Source of the DNA: Propionivibrio sp.
GTDB taxonomy: Bacteria; Pseudomonadota; Gammaproteobacteria; Burkholderiales; Rhodocyclaceae
Assembly: GCA_016705685.1 (NCBI GenBank)
Contig: JADJLB010000001.1
Span: forward strand, 992,001 to 1,056,000
Direction of reading: 5' to 3'
Length of the DNA: 64,000 nucleotides
The position numbers were made by a program, and so were the translations under genes. Within the stretch, counting starts at the first letter, position 1, and each line of letters starts with the position of its first letter. The notes under the pieces are model-generated. The model searched no databases. It was given only the letters and a program-made list of their open reading frames with translations, and had not been told where the DNA came from. This document shows positions 27,801 through 36,109 of this stretch, piece after piece.

Positions 27801-27920
27801 TCGGGTAGTTGAATTGAGTTGATTGGCCGATGGGGATAGTCTGGTTTCATTCACGCAAGGCGATCAACTTCTTCTGTTACTCCCCTGTCATTTTAATTTT
27901 TGAAGTCTCTGGAGCTACGT

Positions 27921-28340
27921 TTGGAATTCATCCAACAGAATATTTTATTGATTGCCATCGCTATCGTCAGCGGCGGCATGGTGGCCTTTATGTCCTTTCG
28001 CCGCCCGGCTGGCAGCAAATCGCTAAGCACCACCCAGGCCACGCTGCTGATCAATCGCGAGGATGCTCAGATCATCGACTTGCGCGAACCCGATGAGTAT
28101 GTGGCCGGACACTTGCCCGAATCGCGCAATATACCGGCCGGCCGGCTGGAGCAACGGGCCAGCGAACTGGACAAGTTCAAGGAGAGCCCGCTGCTGCTGA
28201 TTTGCCAATCCGGATCGCGCTCTTCGACGGCCAGCCAGCAACTTGAAAAGCTCGGCTTCACCAAAGTGCATTGCCTGGAAGGCGGGATCAATGGCTGGCG
28301 CACCGCCGGACTGCCGCTCAAGAAGGGTTCCAAAAAATGA
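27921..28340 (+). CDS. Membrane-anchored rhodanese
   Basis: A single-domain sulfurtransferase of about 139 residues: an N-terminal membrane helix (NILLIAIAIVSGGMVAFM), then the rhodanese fold with REPDEYVAGHLPESRNIP, active-site loop CQSGSRS and CLEGGINGWRTAGLP. The six-residue active loop with Cys is intact. The likely start is TTG at 27921, with GGAG six bases upstream; an earlier TTG at 27900 is weaker. It overlaps grxC by ATGA. The rhodanese-grxC-secB-gpsA order is widespread in Betaproteobacteria. Confidence 0.9.
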   Translation: MEFIQQNILLIAIAIVSGGMVAFMSFRRPAGSKSLSTTQATLLINREDAQIIDLREPDEYVAGHLPESRNIPAGRLEQRASELDKFKESPLLLICQSGSRSSTASQQLEKLGFTKVHCLEGGINGWRTAGLPLKKGSKK

Positions 28341-28612
28341 GCGCTGCACCCCGCGTAGTGATGTACTCGACTGCGGTGTGTCCTTTCTGTGCTCGGGCAG
28401 AGCAGTTGTTGCGCGCGCGCGGCGTTGCTGAAATCGACAAAGTGCGAATCGATCTCGACCCGGCAAGCCGTGCCGAGATGATGGAAAAGACAGCGCGCCG
28501 GACTGTTCCACAAATCTTTATCGGCGACACCTATGTCGGCGGTTGCGACGAACTGGTCGCGCTCGATCACGCTGGCAAACTGCGTTCCCTGCTGTCGGGC
28601 GAAACTCCCTGA
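28337..28612 (+). CDS. grxC: Glutaredoxin 3 (GrxC)
   Basis: A 91-residue dithiol glutaredoxin reducing disulfides with glutathione. Active site STAVCPFCARAEQLL (CPFC in place of the commoner CPYC), the cis-Pro loop RRTVPQIFIGDTYVGGCDEL and the glutathione-binding GGCDEL are present. The ATG overlaps the rhodanese stop (ATGA). Located between rhodanese and secB. Confidence 0.95.
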   Translation: MSAAPRVVMYSTAVCPFCARAEQLLRARGVAEIDKVRIDLDPASRAEMMEKTARRTVPQIFIGDTYVGGCDELVALDHAGKLRSLLSGETP

Positions 28613-28664
28613 ATGCCTGTCGTAACACCAGGCGATTTTTTAACTTACCACCAAGAAAACCATC

Positions 28665-29129
28665 ATGACTACACCAGAAGCTCCCTCTTTCGCCATCGAA
28701 AAGCTTTACGTCAAGGATCTTTCGCTTGAGGTTCCCAATGCCCCGGAAATCTACCTGGAACGCGATGCCCCCGAAGTCAACATCCAGTTGCAGACCGGCG
28801 CGCATGGCCTGGGCGACGGGGTATTTGAAGTGACCCTGACGGTAACGGTAACGGCCAAGCTGGCCGAGAAGACCGTCTTTCTCGTCGAAGTCGGTCAGGC
28901 CGGCATCTTCCGCATCAAAAATGTGCCGGAAGACAACCTTCAACCGTTGCTTTCGATAGCCTGCCCGAACATCCTTTTCCCGTATGCCCGAGAGGTTGTT
29001 TCCGATTCGATAACCCGGGCCGGGTTCGCCCCCGTCTTGCTGCAGCCGGTCAATTTCGAAGCGCTTTACGCGGCACGCGCTCAGCAGGAACAGGCGGCAG
29101 CGACGGCGGGTGCCGAAACCATCCAGTAA
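28665..29129 (+). CDS. secB: Protein-export chaperone SecB
   Basis: Tetrameric cytosolic chaperone keeping preproteins unfolded and handing them to SecA. 154 residues with the family sequence: [41 protein letters not shown], the [22 protein letters not shown] region, and [12 protein letters not shown] at the end. The C-terminal tail is Gln/Ala-rich. It lies 52 bases after grxC. Confidence 0.97.
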   Translation: MTTPEAPSFAIEKLYVKDLSLEVPNAPEIYLERDAPEVNIQLQTGAHGLGDGVFEVTLTVTVTAKLAEKTVFLVEVGQAGIFRIKNVPEDNLQPLLSIACPNILFPYAREVVSDSITRAGFAPVLLQPVNFEALYAARAQQEQAAATAGAETIQ

Positions 29130-29176
29130 GCGGCACAAGGCCAGGCGCATCCTGTTAGCCAATAAGGACTGCTCGT

Positions 29177-29614
29177 ATGAAGCGATTATTGCTCATGTGT
29201 ATTGCCGCAACGGGATATTCCCTGTCGGCGAACGCGATTGAATACCGGACGGTGAGCACCGCGACAGTGCTCTACGATGCGCCCTCGCAGCGGGGCAGCA
29301 GACTTTTCGTCATCAAGGGTGAAACGCCGGTCGAGGTGGTGGTCAGCCTAGAGGGTTGGTCCAAAGTGCGGGACGCCGAAGGTGGCCTGGCCTGGATCGA
29401 GAAGAAGTACCTGTCGGAGAAGCATTCGGTCATGGTCACGACCGATCGGGCCGAGGTGCGGCAGAAGGCCGAAGAGTCTTCGCCGCTGGTGTTCGAAGCG
29501 GTAAAGCATGTGGCCATGGAGTATCTTGAAGCGGTGCCGGGTGGCTGGGTCAAGGTCCGCCATCGCGACGGTCAGACAGGGTTTGTGCGCGCCAATCAGA
29601 TCTGGGGCTATTAG
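29177..29614 (+). CDS. Periplasmic SH3-domain protein
   Basis: 145 residues: a signal peptide (LLLMCIAATGYSLSANA) and two bacterial SH3-like units, each with a GW(S/V)KVR core (EGWSKVRDAEGGLAWI and GGWVKVRHRDGQTGFV). SH3 domains of this kind often bind peptidoglycan or metals; the ligand is unknown. It lies between secB and gpsA, and gpsA begins two bases after its stop, so expression is coupled. Confidence 0.85.
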   Translation: MKRLLLMCIAATGYSLSANAIEYRTVSTATVLYDAPSQRGSRLFVIKGETPVEVVVSLEGWSKVRDAEGGLAWIEKKYLSEKHSVMVTTDRAEVRQKAEESSPLVFEAVKHVAMEYLEAVPGGWVKVRHRDGQTGFVRANQIWGY

Positions 29615-29616
29615 AC

Positions 29617-30606
29617 TTGAATCTGGCCGTCATTGCCGCAGGCGCCTGGGGTACGGCACTGGCAATCGCCTTCAGCGCCAGACATCGCGTGACGCTCTGG
29701 ACGCGCGAAGAAGACGTCACGCAATCGATGCTTGCCGAGCGCGAAAACAAGCATTTCTTTCCCGGCCATCGCTTCCCTGACGCGTTGCGCATCGGTACGG
29801 ATTTCACCGCGTCGGTGGCCGATGCCGACCTGCTGATCCTGGCCACGCCGCTGATTGGCTTCCGCGATACGCTGCGCCACCTGGCCGAAACCCGGCAGGT
29901 AAAGCCGTTGATCTGGGTTTGCAAGGGGATGGAAGCGGGCAGCGCAAAACTCCCGCATCAGGTCGTCGAGGAAGAACTCGGCAGAGAGGTGCTGTGTGGC
30001 GCGCTCACCGGCCCCAGTTTCGCCGAGGAAGTGGCGCGGGGTCTGCCGACGGCCATTACCCTGGCCTCCCGCAATGCCGAATTTGCCCGGCGGACGGCGC
30101 TTGAACTGCACAGTTCGCGTCTGCGCATCTATGCCAACGACGACTTGAGCGGCGCCGAAGTTGGCGGTGCGGTGAAGAACGTCATGGCCATCGCCACCGG
30201 CATCTGCGACGGATTGGGCCTGGGCCACAATGCCCGAGCCGCGCTGATGACGCGCGGATTGGCCGAAATCGCCCGGCTCGGCGTTGCCCTTGGAGGGCAA
30301 CCGAATACTTTCATGGGGCTGGCAGGTATGGGCGATCTGCTCCTGACCTGTACCGGCGACCTGTCGCGCAACCGGCAAGTGGGTCTGGCGCTGGCGGCGG
30401 GCCGAAAGCTGCCGCAGATTCTGGCCGATCTCGGGCACGTGGCCGAGGGCGTGAGCACCGCGCGGGAAGTCCTGCGTCTGGCCGGGCAGATCGGTATCGA
30501 CATGCCGATCACCCAGGCCGTCGACGCCATTCTGCACCACGACGTGCCGGCGGCCGAGGCGGTAGAGCAACTGCTGAGCCGCGATCCGAGGCCGGAAATC
30601 GAGTAG
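29617..30606 (+). CDS. gpsA: Glycerol-3-phosphate dehydrogenase [NAD(P)+] GpsA
   Basis: Makes sn-glycerol 3-phosphate from dihydroxyacetone phosphate for phospholipid synthesis. 329 residues: Rossmann motif VIAAGAWGTALA, CKGMEAGSAKLPHQ, GALTGPSFAEEVARGLPTA, catalytic Lys in EVGGAVKNVMAIATG and GLAGMGDLLLTC, with LSRNRQVG. The first glycine of the usual GAGAWG is Ala here (AAGAWG). The start is TTG, two bases after the SH3 gene stop. The protein is otherwise complete. Confidence 0.95.
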   Translation: MNLAVIAAGAWGTALAIAFSARHRVTLWTREEDVTQSMLAERENKHFFPGHRFPDALRIGTDFTASVADADLLILATPLIGFRDTLRHLAETRQVKPLIWVCKGMEAGSAKLPHQVVEEELGREVLCGALTGPSFAEEVARGLPTAITLASRNAEFARRTALELHSSRLRIYANDDLSGAEVGGAVKNVMAIATGICDGLGLGHNARAALMTRGLAEIARLGVALGGQPNTFMGLAGMGDLLLTCTGDLSRNRQVGLALAAGRKLPQILADLGHVAEGVSTAREVLRLAGQIGIDMPITQAVDAILHHDVPAAEAVEQLLSRDPRPEIE

Positions 30607-30608
30607 GC

Positions 30609-31073
30609 CTACACACCGCCGGCAAACCCCAATTGCCGCCATGCTTCGAATACCGCAACGGCAACCGCGTTCGACAAATTCAGGCTGCGTTGCTCGGGCC
30701 GCATGGGCAGGCGTAAGCGTTGCCCATCGGGAAATTCGGCCATCACGTCGACGGGGAGTCCGCTCGTTTCGCATCCAAAGACAAACACATCGTCGCTGCG
30801 ATAAGCGGGCGCGTCGTACCGCTGCCCGCCGCGCGTCGTGATGGCGAACAGGCGCCGGCCCGCCAGGGCCGCTTTGCCGCTCGCCCAGTCCGCGTGCCGG
30901 AAGACGCGTGCGAACTCGTGATAATCGAGGCCGGCACGCTTGAGCGAACGGTCTTCCCAGCGAAAGCCAAGCGGTTCAATGAGATGCAGTTCGCACCCGG
31001 TATTGGCGCAGAGGCGGATGACGTTGCCCGTGTTCGGCGGAATTTCAGGCTGGAACAAGACCACAGCGATCAA
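30609..31073 (-). CDS. trmL: tRNA (cytidine/uridine34-2'-O)-methyltransferase TrmL
   Basis: SPOUT-class enzyme methylating the wobble ribose of tRNA-Leu isoacceptors. FQPEIPPNTGNVIRLCANTG, LGFRWEDRSLKRAGLDYHEF, the knot region FVFGCETSGLP and RSLNLSNAVAVAVFEAWRQ match the family. The likely start is TTG at 31073, with GGAG six bases upstream, giving 154 residues (E. coli 157); the frame runs on to 31124. It is convergent with gpsA (two bases between stops) and divergent from mshE. Confidence 0.93.
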   Translation of the reverse strand: MIAVVLFQPEIPPNTGNVIRLCANTGCELHLIEPLGFRWEDRSLKRAGLDYHEFARVFRHADWASGKAALAGRRLFAITTRGGQRYDAPAYRSDDVFVFGCETSGLPVDVMAEFPDGQRLRLPMRPEQRSLNLSNAVAVAVFEAWRQLGFAGGV

Positions 31074-31163
31074 GGCTGACTCCAAAAAATATGTTTTGAT
31101 TTTTGCAATATCGGCTAAAATCAAACAATTAGCCTAGTTACCTCTAAATTACTGGAGCTTGAA

Positions 31164-32870
31164 ATGGCTCGGCCGGAAAAGATTCGCCTCGGCGACCTGC
31201 TGATTCAGCAGGGCCTGCTCACCGATGAGCAGCTCAAGTTCGCGCTCGACGAGCAAAAGCGCAGCGGTCGCAAACTGGGTCGTATTGTCGTCGATAGTGC
31301 CTTCGTCACGGAAGAGGCCATTTCGCAGGCGCTGGCCCGGCAACTTCAAGTCACTTTCGTTGATCTGAAACACTTCAACCCCAAACCGGAGCTGATCAAC
31401 CTGCTGCCCGAGGCGCAGGCGCGGCGGTTCCGCGCCGTCGTGCTGGAAGAGGTGGGCGACAAACTGCGGGTCGGGTTTGTCGATCCGACCGACCTGCAGG
31501 CCTACGACGATATCTTTCGCCTGCTGCGGCGCGACATCGATCTGGCGGTCGTGGCCGAGAGCCAGTTGCTGGCATTGATCGACCGTGTCTATCGGCGCAC
31601 CGAAGAGATCAGCGGGCTGGCCAAGGAACTGACGGCCGATCTGGGCGATGTGCCGGTCGAGTTTGGCGATTTGCTCGGTACCGCCACCGGCGCCGAGGAA
31701 GCACCGGTCGTCAAGCTGCTGCAGACGGTGTTCGAGGAAGCCATGCGTTCGCGCGCATCGGATATCCACATCGAACCGCAGGAGCGTTCGTTGCGCGTGC
31801 GTTTCCGGATCGATGGCGTATTGCATGTGCAGATGGAGGCCGATGCCAAGATCGCCCCGGCGCTGGCCTTGCGTTTGAAGCTCATGTCCGGCCTGGATAT
31901 TTCGGAAAAGCGCTTGCCGCAGGACGGCCGGTTCGCCATCAAGGTTCGCAACAACATGATCGATGTGCGCATCTCGACCATGCCGACGCAATTCGGCGAA
32001 TCGGTGGTGATGCGCCTGCTCAACCAGAATACCGGTTTGCTTGGGCTGGACCGGCTCAACATGCCGCCGCGCACGCTGGAACGCCTGCGTCAGGCCGTCC
32101 GTCGCCCGAGCGGCATGGTCCTGGTGACCGGGCCGACCGGGAGCGGCAAGACGACGACGCTTTATGCCGCGCTGTCCGAGTTGAATACGACCGAGAAAAA
32201 GATCATCACCGTTGAAGACCCGGTCGAATACCGATTGCCGGGGATCAACCAGGTGCAGGTGCACGAGAAGATCGACCTGTCATTCGAGCGCGTCTTGCGT
32301 TCCGCCCTGCGCCAGGACCCGGACATCGTCCTGGTTGGCGAAATGCGCGACCAGACTACGGCCGAAATCGGCATGCGCGCGGCGATCACCGGCCATATGG
32401 TGCTATCCACGCTGCATACCAACGACGTAATTTCGACGCCGATCCGCCTGCTCGACATGGGCGTGCCGCGCTACATGGTCGCCTTGTCGCTGCAACTGGT
32501 GCTGGCCCAGCGGCTGGTTCGCGTCATCTGCGAAAATTGCGCCGAAGCGCATGCGCCGACGCCGCACGAACTCGAATGGCTGCGCTATGAGTTGGGCGAT
32601 ACCGTGAAGCAGAGTCGCTTCAAGCAGGGCAAGGGGTGCGCGCATTGCGGCGGAACCGGCTATTCGGGGCGCACCGGCGTCTACGAGATGCTCGAAATGA
32701 CCAACGAGATCGTCGAAGCGATCAACAGCGACGATGCCGGAACGTTCGTCCAGGCGGCGCGCAAGCAGATGGCTGGCGAAACCCTGCGCCGCGACGCGGT
32801 GCGACTGGTGGTTGACGGGCGCACGACGATCGAAGAAGCGATGCGCATCAGCAACCAGTTTGAAGACTAG
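31164..32870 (+). CDS. mshE: MSHA pilus extension ATPase MshE
   Basis: GspE/PilB-type hexameric ATPase, 568 residues. The N-terminus has the MshEN c-di-GMP-binding pattern twice: RLGDLLIQQGLLTDEQLKFA and KLGRIVVDSAFVTEEAISQA. The core has Walker A GPTGSGKTTT, Asp box VEDPVEY, Walker B DPDIVLVGEMRD and His box TGHMVLSTLHTND, followed by a tetracysteine site (CENC, CAHC). GGAG seven bases before the ATG. It opens the pilus locus, but the next two genes are not pilus genes. Confidence 0.93.
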   Translation: MARPEKIRLGDLLIQQGLLTDEQLKFALDEQKRSGRKLGRIVVDSAFVTEEAISQALARQLQVTFVDLKHFNPKPELINLLPEAQARRFRAVVLEEVGDKLRVGFVDPTDLQAYDDIFRLLRRDIDLAVVAESQLLALIDRVYRRTEEISGLAKELTADLGDVPVEFGDLLGTATGAEEAPVVKLLQTVFEEAMRSRASDIHIEPQERSLRVRFRIDGVLHVQMEADAKIAPALALRLKLMSGLDISEKRLPQDGRFAIKVRNNMIDVRISTMPTQFGESVVMRLLNQNTGLLGLDRLNMPPRTLERLRQAVRRPSGMVLVTGPTGSGKTTTLYAALSELNTTEKKIITVEDPVEYRLPGINQVQVHEKIDLSFERVLRSALRQDPDIVLVGEMRDQTTAEIGMRAAITGHMVLSTLHTNDVISTPIRLLDMGVPRYMVALSLQLVLAQRLVRVICENCAEAHAPTPHELEWLRYELGDTVKQSRFKQGKGCAHCGGTGYSGRTGVYEMLEMTNEIVEAINSDDAGTFVQAARKQMAGETLRRDAVRLVVDGRTTIEEAMRISNQFED

Positions 32871-32898
32871 CGCGGTCTCTCCCAATCACGACCTGGCC

Positions 32899-33225
32899 AT
32901 GCGCACACATCGGGAAATTGACCAACGAAGCCTTGCACTGCATCGATTGATCGCAGCGAAGGTCCGGAGCGACCTTGCTTTACTGGGCAAAGCGAAACAG
33001 ATCCTGCTGCGCTGGCGGAGTACGGTTTCTCCACGAACCTTCGTCTATCTGGATGAATGGCAACATTTGCTCGATCAGGGGCCGGATGTTTGTCTGGCCG
33101 TTGCGGTCGAAGATTCGGAGCGAGCAGCGGCGCTGCGTCAGGCATCGCCTTTGGCTTGCCTGCTCACGCCAAAAGAACGTTTCGAGTTCCTGAAATCCTG
33201 GGGGGGGGCGCATGCGTCGCAATGA
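32899..33225 (+). CDS. Small protein paired with a nucleotidyltransferase (putative TA-like partner)
   Basis: 108 residues, no signal or membrane segment. The N-terminal half is helical and basic (MRTHREIDQRSLALHRLIAA), the second half carries LAVAVEDSERAAALRQASPL and LTPKERFEFLKSW. I recognise the type as a small protein that accompanies DUF6036 nucleotidyltransferases, but know no established function. It starts at 32899, 28 bases after mshE, and overlaps the next gene by 14 bases. Its last codons contain nine consecutive Gs (33200-33208, TGG GGG GGG GCG). Base composition resembles the surroundings. Confidence 0.72.
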   Translation: MRTHREIDQRSLALHRLIAAKVRSDLALLGKAKQILLRWRSTVSPRTFVYLDEWQHLLDQGPDVCLAVAVEDSERAAALRQASPLACLLTPKERFEFLKSWGGAHASQ

Positions 33226-33742
33226 GCTGGAACATCTCATTCGCGCTGCGTCGGCCATTACGGACCAGTACGAAATCATGGTTATTGGCAGCCAGTCGAT
33301 TTTGGGCGCGCTAGCATCCCCCCCGGATTCCTTGCTGGAGTCCATGGAGGCGGATGTCTACCCCTTGCATCGGCCGGACCTTGCCGATTTGATCGATGGA
33401 TCGATTGGCGAGGGATCGCCTTTTCACGAACGTTTTGGCTACTATGCCCAAGGCGTCGGGCCGGAAACTGCCCTCTTGCCTGAAGGTTGGCAAAGTCGGG
33501 TGCTCAGAATCCAGAATCGGAATACCGACCTCAAAGTCGGCTTGTGTCTTGAGCCACACGACCTGGCGGCATCGAAACTTGCGGCGGGCCGCGAGAAGGA
33601 CTGGCGATTTGTCGAAGAATTGATTCGTCATCGCATCGTTGCCGGAGGAACCCTTGAACAACGCGTCGAGACCCTTCCGATATCCTCCTCAAAAATTGAG
33701 CGGCTCAAGGCGTGGGTAGCGGCGCGAGCGGCTGAGTCCTGA
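33212..33742 (+). CDS. DUF6036-type nucleotidyltransferase
   Basis: 176 residues of the nucleotidyltransferase fold in the style of AbiEii/MNT antitoxin-like enzymes. The strand-turn motif MVIGSQSILGAL is followed 10-15 residues later by the acidic pair ESMEADVYPL (Glu and Asp as likely metal ligands). LCLEPHDLAASKLAAGREKD is the second typical motif, seen in DUF6036 proteins. The ATG at 33212 lies in the upstream gene and directly behind the nine-G tract, which may serve as ribosome site. It ends two bases before mshG. A toxin-antitoxin role is inferred by resemblance only. Confidence 0.75.
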   Translation: MRRNELEHLIRAASAITDQYEIMVIGSQSILGALASPPDSLLESMEADVYPLHRPDLADLIDGSIGEGSPFHERFGYYAQGVGPETALLPEGWQSRVLRIQNRNTDLKVGLCLEPHDLAASKLAAGREKDWRFVEELIRHRIVAGGTLEQRVETLPISSSKIERLKAWVAARAAES

Positions 33743-33744
33743 CC

Positions 33745-34974
33745 ATGCCGACCTTCGCCTACAAAGGACGCAACACGGGCGGGCAGCTCATCGAGGGCGT
33801 GCTTGACGGCGCCAACGCGGGTGCGGTTGTCGATCTGTTGCTCGGGCAGGGGCTGACGCCGGTTGAAATCAACGAAACAAAAGCCAAGGCCGCGAAAACA
33901 CCCGTCGGGTTGAACGTCACCTTGTTCAAGCAGAAGGTGACCCACATCGATTTGCTGCTGTTCAGCCGCCAGATGCATACATTGCTCAAGTCCGGCGTGC
34001 CGATCATGCGCGCCTTGAACGGCTTGCAGGACGCGGCAATCAACCCGGAAATGAAGCGCGTGATCGGCGAGGTGCGCGAAAGCCTGGAGGGCGGCCGCGA
34101 ACTGTCGCAGGCACTGGCGCGGCATCCGCGCGTGTTTTCGTCGTTCTACCTGTCGATGGTGCGCGTCGGCGAAGCGACCGGCCTGCTGGAGGAAATATTT
34201 TTCAGGCTGTTCGAGCATCTTGAATTCGAGCGCTACATGCGCGAACAAGTGAAAACGGCGTTGCGCTACCCGATGTTCGTGGTGATCGCCATGGCCGTGG
34301 CGCTGGTCATCGTCAATCTGTTCGTCATCCCCGCCTTTGCCAAGGTATTTGCCGGATTCGGTGCCGAATTGCCGCTGATGACGCAGGTACTGCTCGGCTT
34401 TTCCAACTTCATGGTCGCCTACTGGCCTCTTATGCTTGCCGGCGTGATCGGCGGCATCGTGGCCTTTCGCGCCTGGGTGGGAACGGTGACCGGGCGTTAT
34501 GACTGGGACCGTATGTCATTGAAATTCCCGATCGCCGGAAAGATTCTGCACAAGGCGGCGCTTTCACGTTTTGCGCGGAGTTTTTCATTGGCGATACGCA
34601 GCGGCGTTCCGGTCATGCAGGCGCTGTCCAACTCGGCGCAAACGGTCGATAACAGCTATGTTTCGCGCTGCATCGAGGGCATGCGAGAGAACGTCGAGCG
34701 CGGCGAGAGTCTGCTGCGCGCAACGATCAGCGCCGGCATCTTTACTCCGGTGGTATTGCAGATGGTTGCCGTCGGTGAAGAGTCGGGCGCGGTGGACGAC
34801 ATGATGAACGAGATCGGCGACATGTACCGGCAGGAGGTCGAATATGAACTCAAGACACTGGGGCAGCAGATCGAACCGATCCTTATCGTCATGCTCGGCG
34901 TCATGGTGCTGATCCTCGCGCTGGGTATCTTCCTGCCGATGTGGGATCTGGGCAAGGTGGCGATCAAGCGATGA
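33745..34974 (+). CDS. mshG: MSHA pilus inner-membrane platform protein MshG
   Basis: GspF/PilC-family protein of 409 residues, the platform on which the ATPase acts. Two GspF domains: LFSRQMHTLLKSGVPIMRAL and FARSFSLAIRSGVPVMQAL are the repeated signatures. Three transmembrane stretches: residues about 170-195 (YPMFVVIAMAVALVIVNLFV), 220-245, and 375-400 (PILIVMLGVMVLILALGIFL). It would normally follow mshE directly; here two unrelated genes intervene. Confidence 0.95.
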   Translation: MPTFAYKGRNTGGQLIEGVLDGANAGAVVDLLLGQGLTPVEINETKAKAAKTPVGLNVTLFKQKVTHIDLLLFSRQMHTLLKSGVPIMRALNGLQDAAINPEMKRVIGEVRESLEGGRELSQALARHPRVFSSFYLSMVRVGEATGLLEEIFFRLFEHLEFERYMREQVKTALRYPMFVVIAMAVALVIVNLFVIPAFAKVFAGFGAELPLMTQVLLGFSNFMVAYWPLMLAGVIGGIVAFRAWVGTVTGRYDWDRMSLKFPIAGKILHKAALSRFARSFSLAIRSGVPVMQALSNSAQTVDNSYVSRCIEGMRENVERGESLLRATISAGIFTPVVLQMVAVGEESGAVDDMMNEIGDMYRQEVEYELKTLGQQIEPILIVMLGVMVLILALGIFLPMWDLGKVAIKR

Positions 34975-34978
34975 GGCC

Positions 34979-35521
34979 ATGATTCCACACGAGCCTCGCC
35001 GACTCGGTTATTACGCGAACAAGAACTGGTTTCAACGCGCGGTGTTGTTGGTGATTATTGGATTGTTTGTAGTGGGCCTTTTATCGGTACTGGACGAGAC
35101 AAAGCAACGGACGGAAGAACAGATGGTTTCACTCACCGTACGCAATATGCGAACAGGACTGCAACTGGCGATGGGAGATGCGCTGATGCATCAACGCGAA
35201 CACGAGATGGCTTCCTGGGTCGGCAGCAACCCGGTGCGCTGGTTGAACACGATCCCGGAGGGATATCGCGGCGAGTGTTCGGGCGATCAACGCCGGAACT
35301 TGGCCGCGGGCGAATGGTGTTTCGAACGTGACCGGCGGGAACTGGTTTACCAGCCGCGCCACGTCGATCAACTGCGCGTCCTGCCCGAGGGCAGCACGGC
35401 TCAGTGCGAGCAATTGAGCTGGCGCGTGGCGCGGGCGCCGAAAGCAGCCGCAAGCGGTGGTTTCGTCGGGCTGCGTATTGAATCCGCATCAGCGTGCCAT
35501 TGGGTTCAGGTCGGACGTTGA
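34979..35521 (+). CDS. mshF: MshF-like pilus-locus membrane protein
   Basis: 180 residues with one N-terminal membrane helix (FQRAVLLVIIGLFVVGLLSVL) and a periplasmic domain with Cys residues that may form disulfides (YRGECSGDQ, GEWCFERD, STAQCEQL, SACHWVQ). Named MshF-like by position between mshG and the first pilin gene and by its single-helix layout; sequence identity to MshF cannot be judged by eye. It begins four bases after mshG. Confidence 0.65.
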   Translation: MIPHEPRRLGYYANKNWFQRAVLLVIIGLFVVGLLSVLDETKQRTEEQMVSLTVRNMRTGLQLAMGDALMHQREHEMASWVGSNPVRWLNTIPEGYRGECSGDQRRNLAAGEWCFERDRRELVYQPRHVDQLRVLPEGSTAQCEQLSWRVARAPKAAASGGFVGLRIESASACHWVQVGR

Positions 35522-35609
35522 AATTGTGGGTAAAGAAGCAGCAACTTTTGCCGTTAAGCGCCATATGGCGTATCTTCAGGCCGTGAGGCCAATCTAGGGA
35601 GGACTATTC

Positions 35610-36092
35610 ATGCGACAAAGATCAAGAGGCTTCACCCTGATCGAGTTGATCATCGTGATCACCATTATCGGTATTCTGGCAGCGATAGCACTGCCTCGCT
35701 ATATCGCAGCACAACGGGATGCCAGAACGGCCAAGGCGCAAGCCATTTATGGCAGTGTCCGTGCTGCGGCAGCGTTGGCGAAAGCACGCTGCGAACTGGA
35801 TTTGGCGGCACTAGTCACCACTCCGGCGCCAACGTGCACCTCCACCGCCGGGACGGCCAGCATGGATGGTACGGCGGTCGATATGGTAAACCGTTATCCG
35901 GCGGCTACCCTCACAGGAATTCTTGCTGCCGCCCAGATTGATTCGGCAAATGATGGCGTAACGATTGTTATTGGCCCGCCCCTGACCATCACCATGAACG
36001 GGGCAACAACGCCGGCGAACTGCCGCATCAGCTATACTGCCGCGCCGGCGAACGGTTCACCAAGTATCTTACTTGATTCGACTGACTGTTAA
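35610..36092 (+). CDS. mshB: Type IV prepilin, MshB-like
   Basis: 160 residues with a class III leader MRQRSRG cleaved before FTLIELIIVITIIGILAAIA, the conserved Glu at mature position 5 included. The globular part has paired cysteines (ARCELD...TCTS and NCRISY...STDC), suiting a disulfide-stapled pilin. A very strong ribosome site (AGGGAGGA, seven bases from ATG) suggests high expression. The 88 bases before it hold two small palindromes, CGCCATATGGCG and GGCCGTGAGGCC. Confidence 0.88.
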   Translation: MRQRSRGFTLIELIIVITIIGILAAIALPRYIAAQRDARTAKAQAIYGSVRAAAALAKARCELDLAALVTTPAPTCTSTAGTASMDGTAVDMVNRYPAATLTGILAAAQIDSANDGVTIVIGPPLTITMNGATTPANCRISYTAAPANGSPSILLDSTDC

Positions 36093-36109
36093 TCCCGAAA
36101 GGAAATTTC

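Noticed and set aside
31081-31163. Sigma-70 promoter for mshE with TTGATT at 31096 and TAAAAT at 31116
   Set aside because: The spacer would be only 14 bases. The region is AT-rich and surely holds a promoter, but I could not place it.
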